Assembly: GCF_943737005.1 (NCBI RefSeq)
Contig: NZ_CALSFU010000012.1
Span: 119,284-183,283, forward strand
Source: Achromobacter sp. Marseille-Q4962
GTDB taxonomy: Bacteria; Pseudomonadota; Gammaproteobacteria; Burkholderiales; Burkholderiaceae_B
Length of the DNA: 64,000 nt
Reading direction: 5' to 3'
Below the pieces are notes generated by a model. The model did no database searches and had not been told where the DNA came from. It was given only the letters and a program-made list of their open reading frames with translations. The position numbers were made by a program, and so were the translations under genes. Positions 20,512 to 28,155 of this stretch are shown here, piece after piece; position 1 is the first letter of the stretch, and the number at the start of each line of letters is the position of its first letter.

Positions 20512-22452
20512 ATGCAAGACATTACGCAAGCCAATCGCCGACGCCTACTCAAGATGCTGGGGGGCGCACCCATGCTGCCGCTGGGCGGCGTTACCCTGAG
20601 CGCGCTGCTGGCCGGCTGTCATTCCGATGGCGACGATGACGACGACGAGACCAGGCCGCCCGCCGCGGCCTTCTCATCGGCCTCGTTCGTGGCCATGGCC
20701 GCGCCTTCGTTGTCCGATCCCGCCGCCATGGCGACCACCACGGTGGGCTCGTCGATGGTGCTGAATTTCAGCGACGGCAGCCAGCGCACCGTGCAATTGG
20801 GCTACGAGCCGTTCTTCATGACGGGCGACAGCGTGCCCGACGGCAAGGGCGGCGCCATGGTGGCCGGCGGCTACTTCGACATCAACAACGCGCCCATCAT
20901 GGACAACTCCGTGGCCGGCCAGGTGCGCCAGTTCTTCTCGAACTGTCCCGACGGCATGTCGCTGCTGGCGCTGCCCGATCCCAAGGTCGAGGGCGTGAAC
21001 GGCAACACGCTGTTCGCCGTGGTGCAATTCGAATACCTTTCCATGGACCAGGCGGGCGGCGACATGTACGGCCTGCTGCCGTCGCCCATCGCGGTGCTGA
21101 CGCTGGCGCAAGACCCCGCCACCGGCAAGCTGAGCCTGGTCAAGTACAGCAATGTCGACACCTCGTCGGTGCACGGCCTGTGGATCACCTGCGGCGCCAG
21201 TCTCTCGCCCTGGAACACGCACCTGTCCAGCGAGGAGTACGAGCCCGACGCCACTGTGGCGCCCACGCAGGCGTCGTTCCAGGCGTTCAGCAAGAACCTG
21301 TACGGAGACGCTGCCAAGGCCAATCCGTACCACTACGGCCACTTGCCCGAGGTGGTGGTGAATCCCGACGGCACGGGCACCATCAAGAAGCATTACTGTA
21401 TGGGCCGCATTTCGCACGAGCTGATCCAGGTCATGCCCGACCAGCGCACCGCGCTGATGGGCGACGACGCCACCAACGGCGGCCTGTTCATGTTCGTGGC
21501 CGACCGCAAGGCGGACCTCTCCTCGGGCACGCTGTACGTGGCCAAGTGGACGCAGACTTCGGGCGCGGGCCCCGGCGCGGGCGCGCTGAAGTGGATCAAC
21601 CTGGGCCACGCCACCAGCGACGAGATCAAGGCGCTGGCCGATCAGCTCACCGCGCCCGACATCATGGACGTGGCCACCAAAGACCCGCTGGACGCGAGCT
21701 ACACCCGCATCCGCTATTCGGGCAAGGACAACTGGGTGCGCGTGGTGCGGGGCCGGGAAAAGGCCGCCGCGTTCCTGGAGACGCACCGCTACGCGGCGCT
21801 GGTGGGCGGCACGCTGGCGTTCACCAAGATGGAGGGCACGACCGTCAACATCAAGGACAAGATCGCCTACAGCGCGATGTCGCGCGTGGAGGCGTCCATG
21901 ACCGACGGCTCGTCGCCCGACCTCAAGGTGGAAGGCCCCTCGGCGGGCGCGGTGTACCAGCTCCACCTGCAGGGCGGGCAGGCCGACACGTCGGGCAAGG
22001 CCATCGACAGCGAATGGGTGCCCGTGGACATGGCCGCCGTGCCGGAGCTGGTGGGAGAGGTGCTCGCCTCGCGCGATGCGCTGGGCAACACGCACAACGC
22101 CGACCGCATCTCCAACCCCGACAACCTCAAGTTCTCCGAGAAACTGCGCACGCTGTTCATCGGCGAGGACAGCGGCGGCCACGTCAACAACTTCCTGTGG
22201 GCCTACAACGTGGACACCAAGGCGCTGTCGCGCATCCTGTCGTGCCCGGTGGCGGCCGAATCCACCGGCCTGCAGGCGGTGGACGAGATCAACGGCTGGA
22301 CCTACATCACCAGCAACTTCCAGCACGCGGCCGACTGGGGCCGCGTGCATTCGGTGGTCAAGCCCACGCTGGAGCCGCTGGTCAAGGCCAACTACAAGAA
22401 CGGCTTCGGCGCCTCGGTGGGCTATCTCACCGGCGTGAAGATCGGCGCCTAG
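20512..22452 (+). CDS. PhoX-like phosphatase (DUF839), Tat/lipobox exported
   Basis: This 646-residue protein resembles the PhoX/DUF839 family of calcium- and iron-dependent alkaline phosphatases, seen in segments such as SVHGLWITCGASLSPWNTHL and ISNPDNLKFSEKLRTLFIGED. The N-terminus has a twin-arginine motif (NRRRLLK) and a lipobox (LLAGC), so it looks like a Tat-exported lipoprotein. The cysteine is followed by a tether of seven acidic residues (HSDGDDDDDETRPP). It would release phosphate from organic esters outside the inner membrane. It lies divergent from the gsp operon, and a strong terminator follows. Family placement is firm; the substrate is not. Confidence 0.85.
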   Translation: MQDITQANRRRLLKMLGGAPMLPLGGVTLSALLAGCHSDGDDDDDETRPPAAAFSSASFVAMAAPSLSDPAAMATTTVGSSMVLNFSDGSQRTVQLGYEPFFMTGDSVPDGKGGAMVAGGYFDINNAPIMDNSVAGQVRQFFSNCPDGMSLLALPDPKVEGVNGNTLFAVVQFEYLSMDQAGGDMYGLLPSPIAVLTLAQDPATGKLSLVKYSNVDTSSVHGLWITCGASLSPWNTHLSSEEYEPDATVAPTQASFQAFSKNLYGDAAKANPYHYGHLPEVVVNPDGTGTIKKHYCMGRISHELIQVMPDQRTALMGDDATNGGLFMFVADRKADLSSGTLYVAKWTQTSGAGPGAGALKWINLGHATSDEIKALADQLTAPDIMDVATKDPLDASYTRIRYSGKDNWVRVVRGREKAAAFLETHRYAALVGGTLAFTKMEGTTVNIKDKIAYSAMSRVEASMTDGSSPDLKVEGPSAGAVYQLHLQGGQADTSGKAIDSEWVPVDMAAVPELVGEVLASRDALGNTHNADRISNPDNLKFSEKLRTLFIGEDSGGHVNNFLWAYNVDTKALSRILSCPVAAESTGLQAVDEINGWTYITSNFQHAADWGRVHSVVKPTLEPLVKANYKNGFGASVGYLTGVKIGA

Positions 22453-22516
22453 CGCGGCCCCCGTCCCGGATCCGGGGCGGGCGCGGCGGCCTGCGCGCCG
22501 CGTCGCGGGGTTTGCG

Positions 22517-22546
22517 GCCCCCTCTGCGTGCAGAGGGGGCTTTTTT
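22517..22546 (+). terminator. Rho-independent terminator after the phoX-like gene
   Basis: The stem GCCCCCTCTG pairs with CAGAGGGGGC around a CGTG loop and is followed by six T residues. It sits 64 bases after the stop codon. Confidence 0.93.
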
Positions 22547-22605
22547 CCGGCCGCGGCAGCCTGGCCGCAAAAAACCTGATCCCTCGATCAACGAATCTCC
22601 GCTTG

Positions 22606-22639
22606 GTTTCATGGCGGATTCACCTTCGGCCCCGATGAT
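22606..22639 (+). promoter_or_regulatory. Weak Pho-box-like promoter upstream of the LamG-tailed lipoprotein gene
   Basis: GTTTCATGGCGGATTCAC (22606-22623) matches the Pho-box pattern at 9 of 14 half-site positions. It is followed after 10 bp by a -10-like GATGAT at 22634-22639, which would give a 5' leader of about 35 bases. The match is weak and is reported because the spacing repeats that of the site at 20422. Confidence 0.25.
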
Positions 22640-22678
22640 GGCATCCGTCATAACCAGCAGTATGCGCGAGGGAGAAGC

Positions 22679-24682
22679 ATGCAAAGCAGAAATTGGAAAC
22701 GCTGGCTCGCCACGATGGCGGCGGCCAGCCTGCTGGCCGGCTGCGGCGGCGGGGACGGCGACGATGAGGAATCGGCCCAGCCGGCGCCCCAGCCGCCCGT
22801 CACCGAGCCCGCGGCGCCGGTATCCAAGGTGTTGTTCATCGGCGTGGACGGGCTCACCTATCCGGCCTACCGGCAGGGCATGGGGACCCAGGCGCTGCCC
22901 GGTCTGGCGCAGTTTACGGTGTCGCGCGGCTGGACCGGCGGCGTGACGGGAGAAGCCACGCAGCAGCCCACCCTGGCGCTGCCGGGCTGGGCCACGCTGC
23001 TCACGGGGCTGTGGGCCGACCGCCATGGCGTGCGGTCCGACGCGGACAACCAGGCGCTCAAGGCGGACTCGCTGTTTGCGCGCATCAGGGCGGCGCATCC
23101 GCAGGCCCGCCTGGGGGCGGCCTTTCACTCGTCGCGGGTGGCCGCGCTGGCCGGCGCGGACCGGGACGCCGGCTCGCTGCAGGCGCTCACCGACTGCGCG
23201 GGCGTGGACGATTGCGTGGCCGCGCAGGCGCGCGACCGCATCAACGAGGGCTATGACGTCGTGCTGGCGCAGTTCGGCGCGCCGGGCCGCGCGGCCGCGC
23301 AGAACGGCTTCGGCGCGGCCTATGAGGCCACGCTGAAGAAGACCGACGAGTCCGTCGCAGCCCTGTACGCGCAGGTGGCGGCCCGCCGCGCCGAGCATCC
23401 CGAGGAAAACTGGCTGCTGGTGCTGGCCAGCAGCCATGGCCTGGGCAAGACCGGCACCGCGGACGGCCTGCCGCTCGCGTCCAACAAGACCGTGCTGATC
23501 GGCGCCAGCCTGCCCGCCATGCTGGGCGCGAGCGCCGACGACAGCGCGGTGGACGGGCAGTGGGATCCGGGCTGGTATGGGCTGCCGAGCGCGGCCGACG
23601 TGGCGCCGACCATTCTCGCGCATATGCAGGCCCTGCCCGCGGCCGCGGAGTACGACCTCGCGGGCGCGCCGCTGGGCGGCCAGACGGCCCTGCGCCGAGC
23701 CCTGGCGCGCACGTCCATGGACAACAAGACCGTGGCGCTCTCGTGGACGCGCGTGGGACAGCCGCCGCGGGAAATCGCGATCACGCGCGACGGCGCCGAG
23801 GTCGCGCGCCTGCCCGGCACTGCCGGTTCGTACGAGGACAGCGGCTTTTCTTTCGACACCGACGGCCTGCATACGTTGAACTACGGCATTTCGGCGGCGG
23901 GCTCGTCGGCCTCGGCGCGCGCGACCGTGAACTATGTGAAGCCGGTGCCTTTGCTGGATTCGTTGCGCAACGGACTGACCCTGCTGTTCCCGTTCGAGGG
24001 CTCGCTGGACGACCGCGCCGCCGGAGGCGGCGGCATCCTGCCCTACGACGGCGTCCAGGCGCCCGCCTACGCCGACCCCGGCATCTTCGGGCAATCCCTG
24101 AAGAACGAACGCGGCACCGCCGCCATGGGCGCCTTCCGGCTGGAGTACCCGGCCGGCCTGCTGGACACGCTGTCCGCCTTCACCATCGGCTTCTGGTACC
24201 AGTCGGACGGCGTGGGCAACGACAAGCCCATCGTGTCCAACAAGGACTACAACAGCGGCGGCAACCCCGGCATCACCATTGCGCAATGGGCGGGCGCGGA
24301 GCTGCGCTTCAACCTGGGCGGCAGCGGCCGGGTGGACATCAACGGTCTGAAGTTCACGGCCAACAAGCCGGTCTACATCGCGATGACGGTGGACAAGGCC
24401 GCGAAGAAGCTGAGCGCCTACGTGTACGACGCCGAGCTGGGCTTCATGAGCCGTTCCGTCTCCACCGGATCGGTGGACCTGGGCAAGGTGGCCGGCGTTT
24501 TCGGGCCGCACCTGGGCCTGAACGAAGACGGGCGCGGCACCTACAACGCCTGCTGCAGCTACGACAAGAGCCCTTCCACCATGTATTTCGACGACCTGGC
24601 GCTCTGGTCGCGCGCGCTCACGCCGGACGAGGTCAAGTCGCTCGCGCTATCGGGCAAGTCGGTGTCCGCGCTGCTGCCCTGA
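22679..24682 (+). CDS. Alkaline phosphatase-superfamily lipoprotein with LamG-like tail, degenerate active site
   Basis: This 667-residue lipoprotein (lipobox LLAGC, Cys22) has an Asp/Pro-rich tether. An N-terminal domain (about residues 48-340) has the fold pattern of type I phosphodiesterase/nucleotide pyrophosphatase members of the alkaline phosphatase superfamily: FIGVDG at 53-58, LPGWATLLTGLW at 101-112, and ADVAPTIL. A C-terminal LamG/concanavalin-like domain (about 440-650) follows. Several catalytic residues look lost: Ala100 stands where the nucleophile Thr/Ser is expected, Gly203 and Ala207 where metal-binding Asp and His are expected, and Ser252 where the Asp of the DH motif is expected. 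It may therefore bind rather than cleave. The ribosome binding site GAGGGAG is clear. Confidence 0.75.
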   Translation: MQSRNWKRWLATMAAASLLAGCGGGDGDDEESAQPAPQPPVTEPAAPVSKVLFIGVDGLTYPAYRQGMGTQALPGLAQFTVSRGWTGGVTGEATQQPTLALPGWATLLTGLWADRHGVRSDADNQALKADSLFARIRAAHPQARLGAAFHSSRVAALAGADRDAGSLQALTDCAGVDDCVAAQARDRINEGYDVVLAQFGAPGRAAAQNGFGAAYEATLKKTDESVAALYAQVAARRAEHPEENWLLVLASSHGLGKTGTADGLPLASNKTVLIGASLPAMLGASADDSAVDGQWDPGWYGLPSAADVAPTILAHMQALPAAAEYDLAGAPLGGQTALRRALARTSMDNKTVALSWTRVGQPPREIAITRDGAEVARLPGTAGSYEDSGFSFDTDGLHTLNYGISAAGSSASARATVNYVKPVPLLDSLRNGLTLLFPFEGSLDDRAAGGGGILPYDGVQAPAYADPGIFGQSLKNERGTAAMGAFRLEYPAGLLDTLSAFTIGFWYQSDGVGNDKPIVSNKDYNSGGNPGITIAQWAGAELRFNLGGSGRVDINGLKFTANKPVYIAMTVDKAAKKLSAYVYDAELGFMSRSVSTGSVDLGKVAGVFGPHLGLNEDGRGTYNACCSYDKSPSTMYFDDLALWSRALTPDEVKSLALSGKSVSALLP

Positions 24683-24731
24683 GATTTTCCCTTCCCCCAT
24701 CGTTTTCCCTGAAGCACCGAGGAAACAAGCC

Positions 24732-24914
24732 ATGAACCACTCCCTGATCCTGCGCCGCCTGCTGCGGGCCGGCGCCGTGCTGGCGCTGTCCGCGGCCCTG
24801 GCGGCCTGCGGCGGCGATGACGACGACGCCACGCCGCCTCCCGACAACGGCTCGCAGCCCGAGACGCCGCAGCCGCAGCCGCCCGCCAGGCCCGAGCTGC
24901 GCTGCGCGCCCTGA
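24732..24914 (+). CDS. Small Asp/Pro-rich lipoprotein
   Basis: This is a 60-residue protein with a signal peptide and lipobox (LAAC), followed by CGGDDDDATPPPDNG and a Pro/Gln-rich tail; no folded domain remains. GAGGAAAC lies just upstream, so translation is likely. It sits between the LamG-tailed lipoprotein (49 bp) and the phospholipase gene (40 bp) in what looks like one operon. The acidic segment after the cysteine resembles those of its two lipoprotein neighbours. I do not recognise a family, and its function is unknown. Confidence 0.65.
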   Translation: MNHSLILRRLLRAGAVLALSAALAACGGDDDDATPPPDNGSQPETPQPQPPARPELRCAP

Positions 24915-24954
24915 TCGCAACGGCCCACCATCCGCCACACAGGAAATCGCATCC

Positions 24955-27129
24955 GTGAAGTCAGAAAAAGATTCCGTCCACGCCGGCAAGCGCCGCTTCC
25001 TGCGCACCACTGCGCTGTCCGCGGCCGGCGCCGCCGCGCTGTCCGCGTTCCCGCCCGCCATCCGCCGGGCGCTGGCCATTCCCGCCAACAACCGCACCGG
25101 CACGATCAACGATGTGGAGCACGTGGTCATCCTGATGCAGGAAAACCGCTCCTTCGACATGTATTTCGGCACCTACAAAGGCGTGCGCGGCTTCGGCGAC
25201 CGGCTGACCATTCCGCTGCCGGAAGGCCGCTCGGTATGGGAGCAGCACAACGGCACGCGCGTGGTCATGCCTTACCACCTGGACAGCACGCAGGGCAACG
25301 CGCAGCGCGTGTCGGGCACTCCGCACGATTATGTAGACGCGCAAATGGCCTGGGACGGCGGCCGCATGCACCAATGGCCGCGCTACAAGCAGAACCAGTC
25401 CATGGGCTACTACCGGCGGCAGGAAGTGGAGTTCCAGTTCGCGCTGGCCGAGGCCTTCACGCTGTGCGACGCCTACCATTGCTCGCATCACGGCGGCACC
25501 AATACCAATCGGCTGTTCCACTGGACCGGCACCAACGATCCGCTGGGCGAGGGCAACGGACCGTCCACCCGCAACCAGTGGGACGACCTGGGCGATCCGT
25601 CCGTCGGCTGGACCTGGAAGACCTATCCCGAGCGGCTGCAGGAAGCCGGCGTGAGCTGGAAGCTCTACCAGAACCTGCCGGAGAACTACACCGACAACCC
25701 GCTGGCCGGCTTCCAGCAGTACCGCCGCGCCAACGCGCAGGCCGGCAACCAGGCCAGCGGCGCGCCGTACCCGGCCTGGACTCCCGCGGCCGACGCTTCC
25801 AATCCGCTCTACAAGGGCGTGGCCAACACCATGCCCGACGGCGGCTTCCTGCAGGCGCTGCGCGACGACGTCATGGCGGGCGCGCTGCCGCAAGTGTCGT
25901 GGATCGTGGCGCCCGCCACGTATTCCGAGCACCCGGGGCCATCCAGCCCCGTGCAGGGCGCCTGGTACATCCAGGAGACGCTGGACGCGCTCACCGCCAA
26001 CCCCGAAGTCTGGAGCAAGACGGTGCTGCTCATCAACTTCGACGAGAACGACGGCTTCTTCGACCACGTGCCGCCGCCGGCCGCGCCCTCGATCAACCCC
26101 GACGGTTCGCAGGCCGGGGCGTCCACGGTCGCCACCGACCTCGAGCGTCACACCCGCGCCTCGGCGCAGGACCCGGCGGACAACCGGGTATACGGCCCCG
26201 GGCCGCGCGTGCCCATGTATGTGGTGTCGCCCTGGAGCCGGGGAGGGTGGGTCAACTCCGAGGCGTTCGACCACACCTCGGTGCTGCGTTTCCTGGAGGC
26301 CCGCTTCGGCGTGCGCGAGGAGAACATCAGCCCCTGGCGCCGCGCCGTGCTGGGCGACCTGACCTCGGCTTTCAACTTCGCCACGCCCAACAACGAGCAG
26401 TTGCCCGACCTGAACCTGCTGACGCGCGCCGGCGCCGACCAGTTGCGCGCCGCGCAGCAGGCGCTGGCGGCGGTGCCGCTGCCCGACGCGACGGCGCAGG
26501 CGCGGCCCGTGCAGGAAACCGGGGTGCGCTATTCGCGGCCGCTGCCCTACGAACTGCACACCAGCGGCCGCGCCCAGGCCGGCTCGGCCGCCATGTGGCT
26601 GGTTTTCGCCAACAGCGGCCGCGCCGGCGCGGTGTTCCATGTGTACGACCGCCTGCATCTGGACCGGCTGCCGCGCCGCTACACGGTGGAGCCGGGCAAG
26701 CAGCTCGAAGGCAGCTGGGACGCGGCCGGCGACGGCGGCAAGTACGATCTGTGGGTGCTCGGCCCCAACGGCTACCACCGGCACTTCGCGGGCGACCTGT
26801 CGCTGGCGCGCGCGGCGGGCCTGGAGCCGGAGATCCGCGTCTGCTACGACGTGGCCAACGGCAACGTGTACGCGAGCTTCATCAATACCGGCACGGCCGC
26901 CTGCACTTTCGTCGTCACGCCCAACGCGTACTACGCCAACCACGAGCGCTGGACATTCACGGTGCCGGCCGGCGCCCAGGTGGAAGAGCACTGGGCGCTG
27001 GCGGCCAGCGGCGGCTGGTACGACTTCAGCGTCGGCCTGGCGGAAGACCCGGCCTATCTGCGCCGTTTCGCGGGCCGGGTGGAAACGGGCAAGCCCTCGG
27101 TGACCGACCCGGCCATGGGACTGGCCTGA
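24955..27129 (+). CDS. Phosphocholine-type phospholipase C, Tat-exported
   Basis: This 724-residue enzyme belongs to the bacterial phospholipase C/acid phosphatase family (PlcN, PlcH relatives) that cleaves phospholipid head groups. The N-terminus is a Tat signal (KRRFLRTTALSAAGAAALSA). The catalytic domain starts at DVEHVVILMQENRSFDMYFG, with the invariant Glu-Asn motif, and includes HCSHHGGTNTNRLFHWTG and LLINFDENDGFFDH. Two repeats of the C-terminal DUF756-type domain follow (about residues 525-610 and 615-705). The start is GTG at 24955 with AGGA upstream. In Pseudomonas such enzymes leave the cell by Tat followed by type II secretion, which fits the gsp genes nearby. Confidence 0.9.
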   Translation: MKSEKDSVHAGKRRFLRTTALSAAGAAALSAFPPAIRRALAIPANNRTGTINDVEHVVILMQENRSFDMYFGTYKGVRGFGDRLTIPLPEGRSVWEQHNGTRVVMPYHLDSTQGNAQRVSGTPHDYVDAQMAWDGGRMHQWPRYKQNQSMGYYRRQEVEFQFALAEAFTLCDAYHCSHHGGTNTNRLFHWTGTNDPLGEGNGPSTRNQWDDLGDPSVGWTWKTYPERLQEAGVSWKLYQNLPENYTDNPLAGFQQYRRANAQAGNQASGAPYPAWTPAADASNPLYKGVANTMPDGGFLQALRDDVMAGALPQVSWIVAPATYSEHPGPSSPVQGAWYIQETLDALTANPEVWSKTVLLINFDENDGFFDHVPPPAAPSINPDGSQAGASTVATDLERHTRASAQDPADNRVYGPGPRVPMYVVSPWSRGGWVNSEAFDHTSVLRFLEARFGVREENISPWRRAVLGDLTSAFNFATPNNEQLPDLNLLTRAGADQLRAAQQALAAVPLPDATAQARPVQETGVRYSRPLPYELHTSGRAQAGSAAMWLVFANSGRAGAVFHVYDRLHLDRLPRRYTVEPGKQLEGSWDAAGDGGKYDLWVLGPNGYHRHFAGDLSLARAAGLEPEIRVCYDVANGNVYASFINTGTAACTFVVTPNAYYANHERWTFTVPAGAQVEEHWALAASGGWYDFSVGLAEDPAYLRRFAGRVETGKPSVTDPAMGLA

Positions 27130-27138
27130 CGCGCGGGC

Positions 27139-27178
27139 GGCGCGGGCGGTTCAGGCCGAGGCCTGCGCCGCCCGCGCC
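27139..27178. terminator. GC-rich nested hairpin between phospholipase C and lysR genes
   Basis: An 11-bp stem (27139-27149 with 27168-27178) encloses a smaller CAGGC/GCCTG hairpin. It lies at the ends of convergent genes and overlaps the lysR stop. There is no T tract, so its role as terminator is tentative. Confidence 0.35.
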
Positions 27179-28053
27179 TGGAAGGCCGCCGCGCATTCGG
27201 CGCAGATGGCGGCCGTGATGCCCTGGCGGGCATGCTCGCGGCGTTCGAGCATGCCCACCGCCCGCATCGCCGGTCCCAGATCGGCCGGCAAGGGCAGGAT
27301 GCGCAGCGCGGGGCTGGCCTGCCAGTTGGCGCCATTGATGAGCGGCAGCAGGGTGACGCCCACCTCCTGGCGCACCAGCTCCACCAGGGTCTCGATGGCA
27401 TTGAGTTCCAGGAATTCGTTCAGCGCCACGCCCAGCCGGCGCAGCAGGCGGTCGATCTGCAGGCCGGTGCGCTGCGTGCGGTCGAAGCGCAGGAAAGGAT
27501 TGCGCGTCAGCACCTCGCGCACGTCCGCGCCCGGGGCGGAGGGCGGCGCCAGCACCACCAGCGGTTCTTCATAGAGCGGCACCCAGCGCGTGCTGGCCAT
27601 CTTGCGCCCGGCCTCCACCAGGAAGGCCGCGTCCAGCTCGCCGTCCTCGACCTTGCCCGCCAGTTCGCTGGCCTTGCCCGACAGCACGCGCACGTCCAGC
27701 CGGGGGTGCCGTTTCTTCAGGCCCGACACAACCTTGGAGAGCGTGCCCATGCAGGAGACGATGCTGCCTACCGACACCGAGCCGGCCAGTTCACCGGGGG
27801 CCGTGCGCGGAAGCTTCATTCGGTCGTATAAATCAAGCAACTGCTTGATTTCTGGAAGCAACTCCCGTCCGGCCGCATTGAGAATGGCGAGGCGGCCGCT
27901 GCGGTCGAACAGCTCGCGCCCGAGTTCGGCCTCCAGGGAGCGCATCTGGAAGCTCACCGCCGCCTGGGTGAGCGCGACCTGCTCGGCGGCCTCGGAGAAC
28001 GATCCATGGTGCGCGACGGCCAGGAACGTCCGGAAAAAGCGGATCGTGCTCAT
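27151..28053 (-). CDS. LysR-family transcriptional regulator
   Basis: This is a 300-residue LysR-type regulator with a winged helix-turn-helix at residues 1-60 (SFSEAAEQVALTQAAVSFQM) and a periplasmic-binding-protein-like effector domain (about 90-295). It is divergent from the GGT-family/ABC transporter operon across a 102-bp AT-rich gap containing a perfect palindrome. The standard LysR arrangement suggests that it controls that operon in response to a substrate or breakdown product. Confidence 0.9.
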   Translation of the reverse strand: MSTIRFFRTFLAVAHHGSFSEAAEQVALTQAAVSFQMRSLEAELGRELFDRSGRLAILNAAGRELLPEIKQLLDLYDRMKLPRTAPGELAGSVSVGSIVSCMGTLSKVVSGLKKRHPRLDVRVLSGKASELAGKVEDGELDAAFLVEAGRKMASTRWVPLYEEPLVVLAPPSAPGADVREVLTRNPFLRFDRTQRTGLQIDRLLRRLGVALNEFLELNAIETLVELVRQEVGVTLLPLINGANWQASPALRILPLPADLGPAMRAVGMLERREHARQGITAAICAECAAAFQARAAQASA

Positions 28054-28088
28054 AAGAATTTTTTAAATGACAGAACAAAAATTCAAAT

Positions 28089-28104
28089 TGATTTAATTAA
28101 ATCA
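28089..28104. promoter_or_regulatory. 16-bp perfect palindrome in the lysR/GGT-family divergent promoter
   Basis: TGATTTAATTAAATCA is a perfect palindrome in an AT-rich island of an otherwise very GC-rich region. It lies 35 bp before the lysR start and 51 bp before the hydrolase start, and is probably the operator of the adjacent LysR protein. Confidence 0.5.
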
Positions 28105-28155
28105 CGAGAGTAACGTCCCTGGCTTCCCCTTTCCGGCTTGCATTGCGAGACCCCT

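Noticed and set aside
22645..22662. CCGTCAT as a Pho-box half upstream of the LamG-tailed lipoprotein gene
   Set aside because: The matching -10 would fall on the ribosome binding site and start codon, leaving no leader. The site at 22606 has workable geometry.
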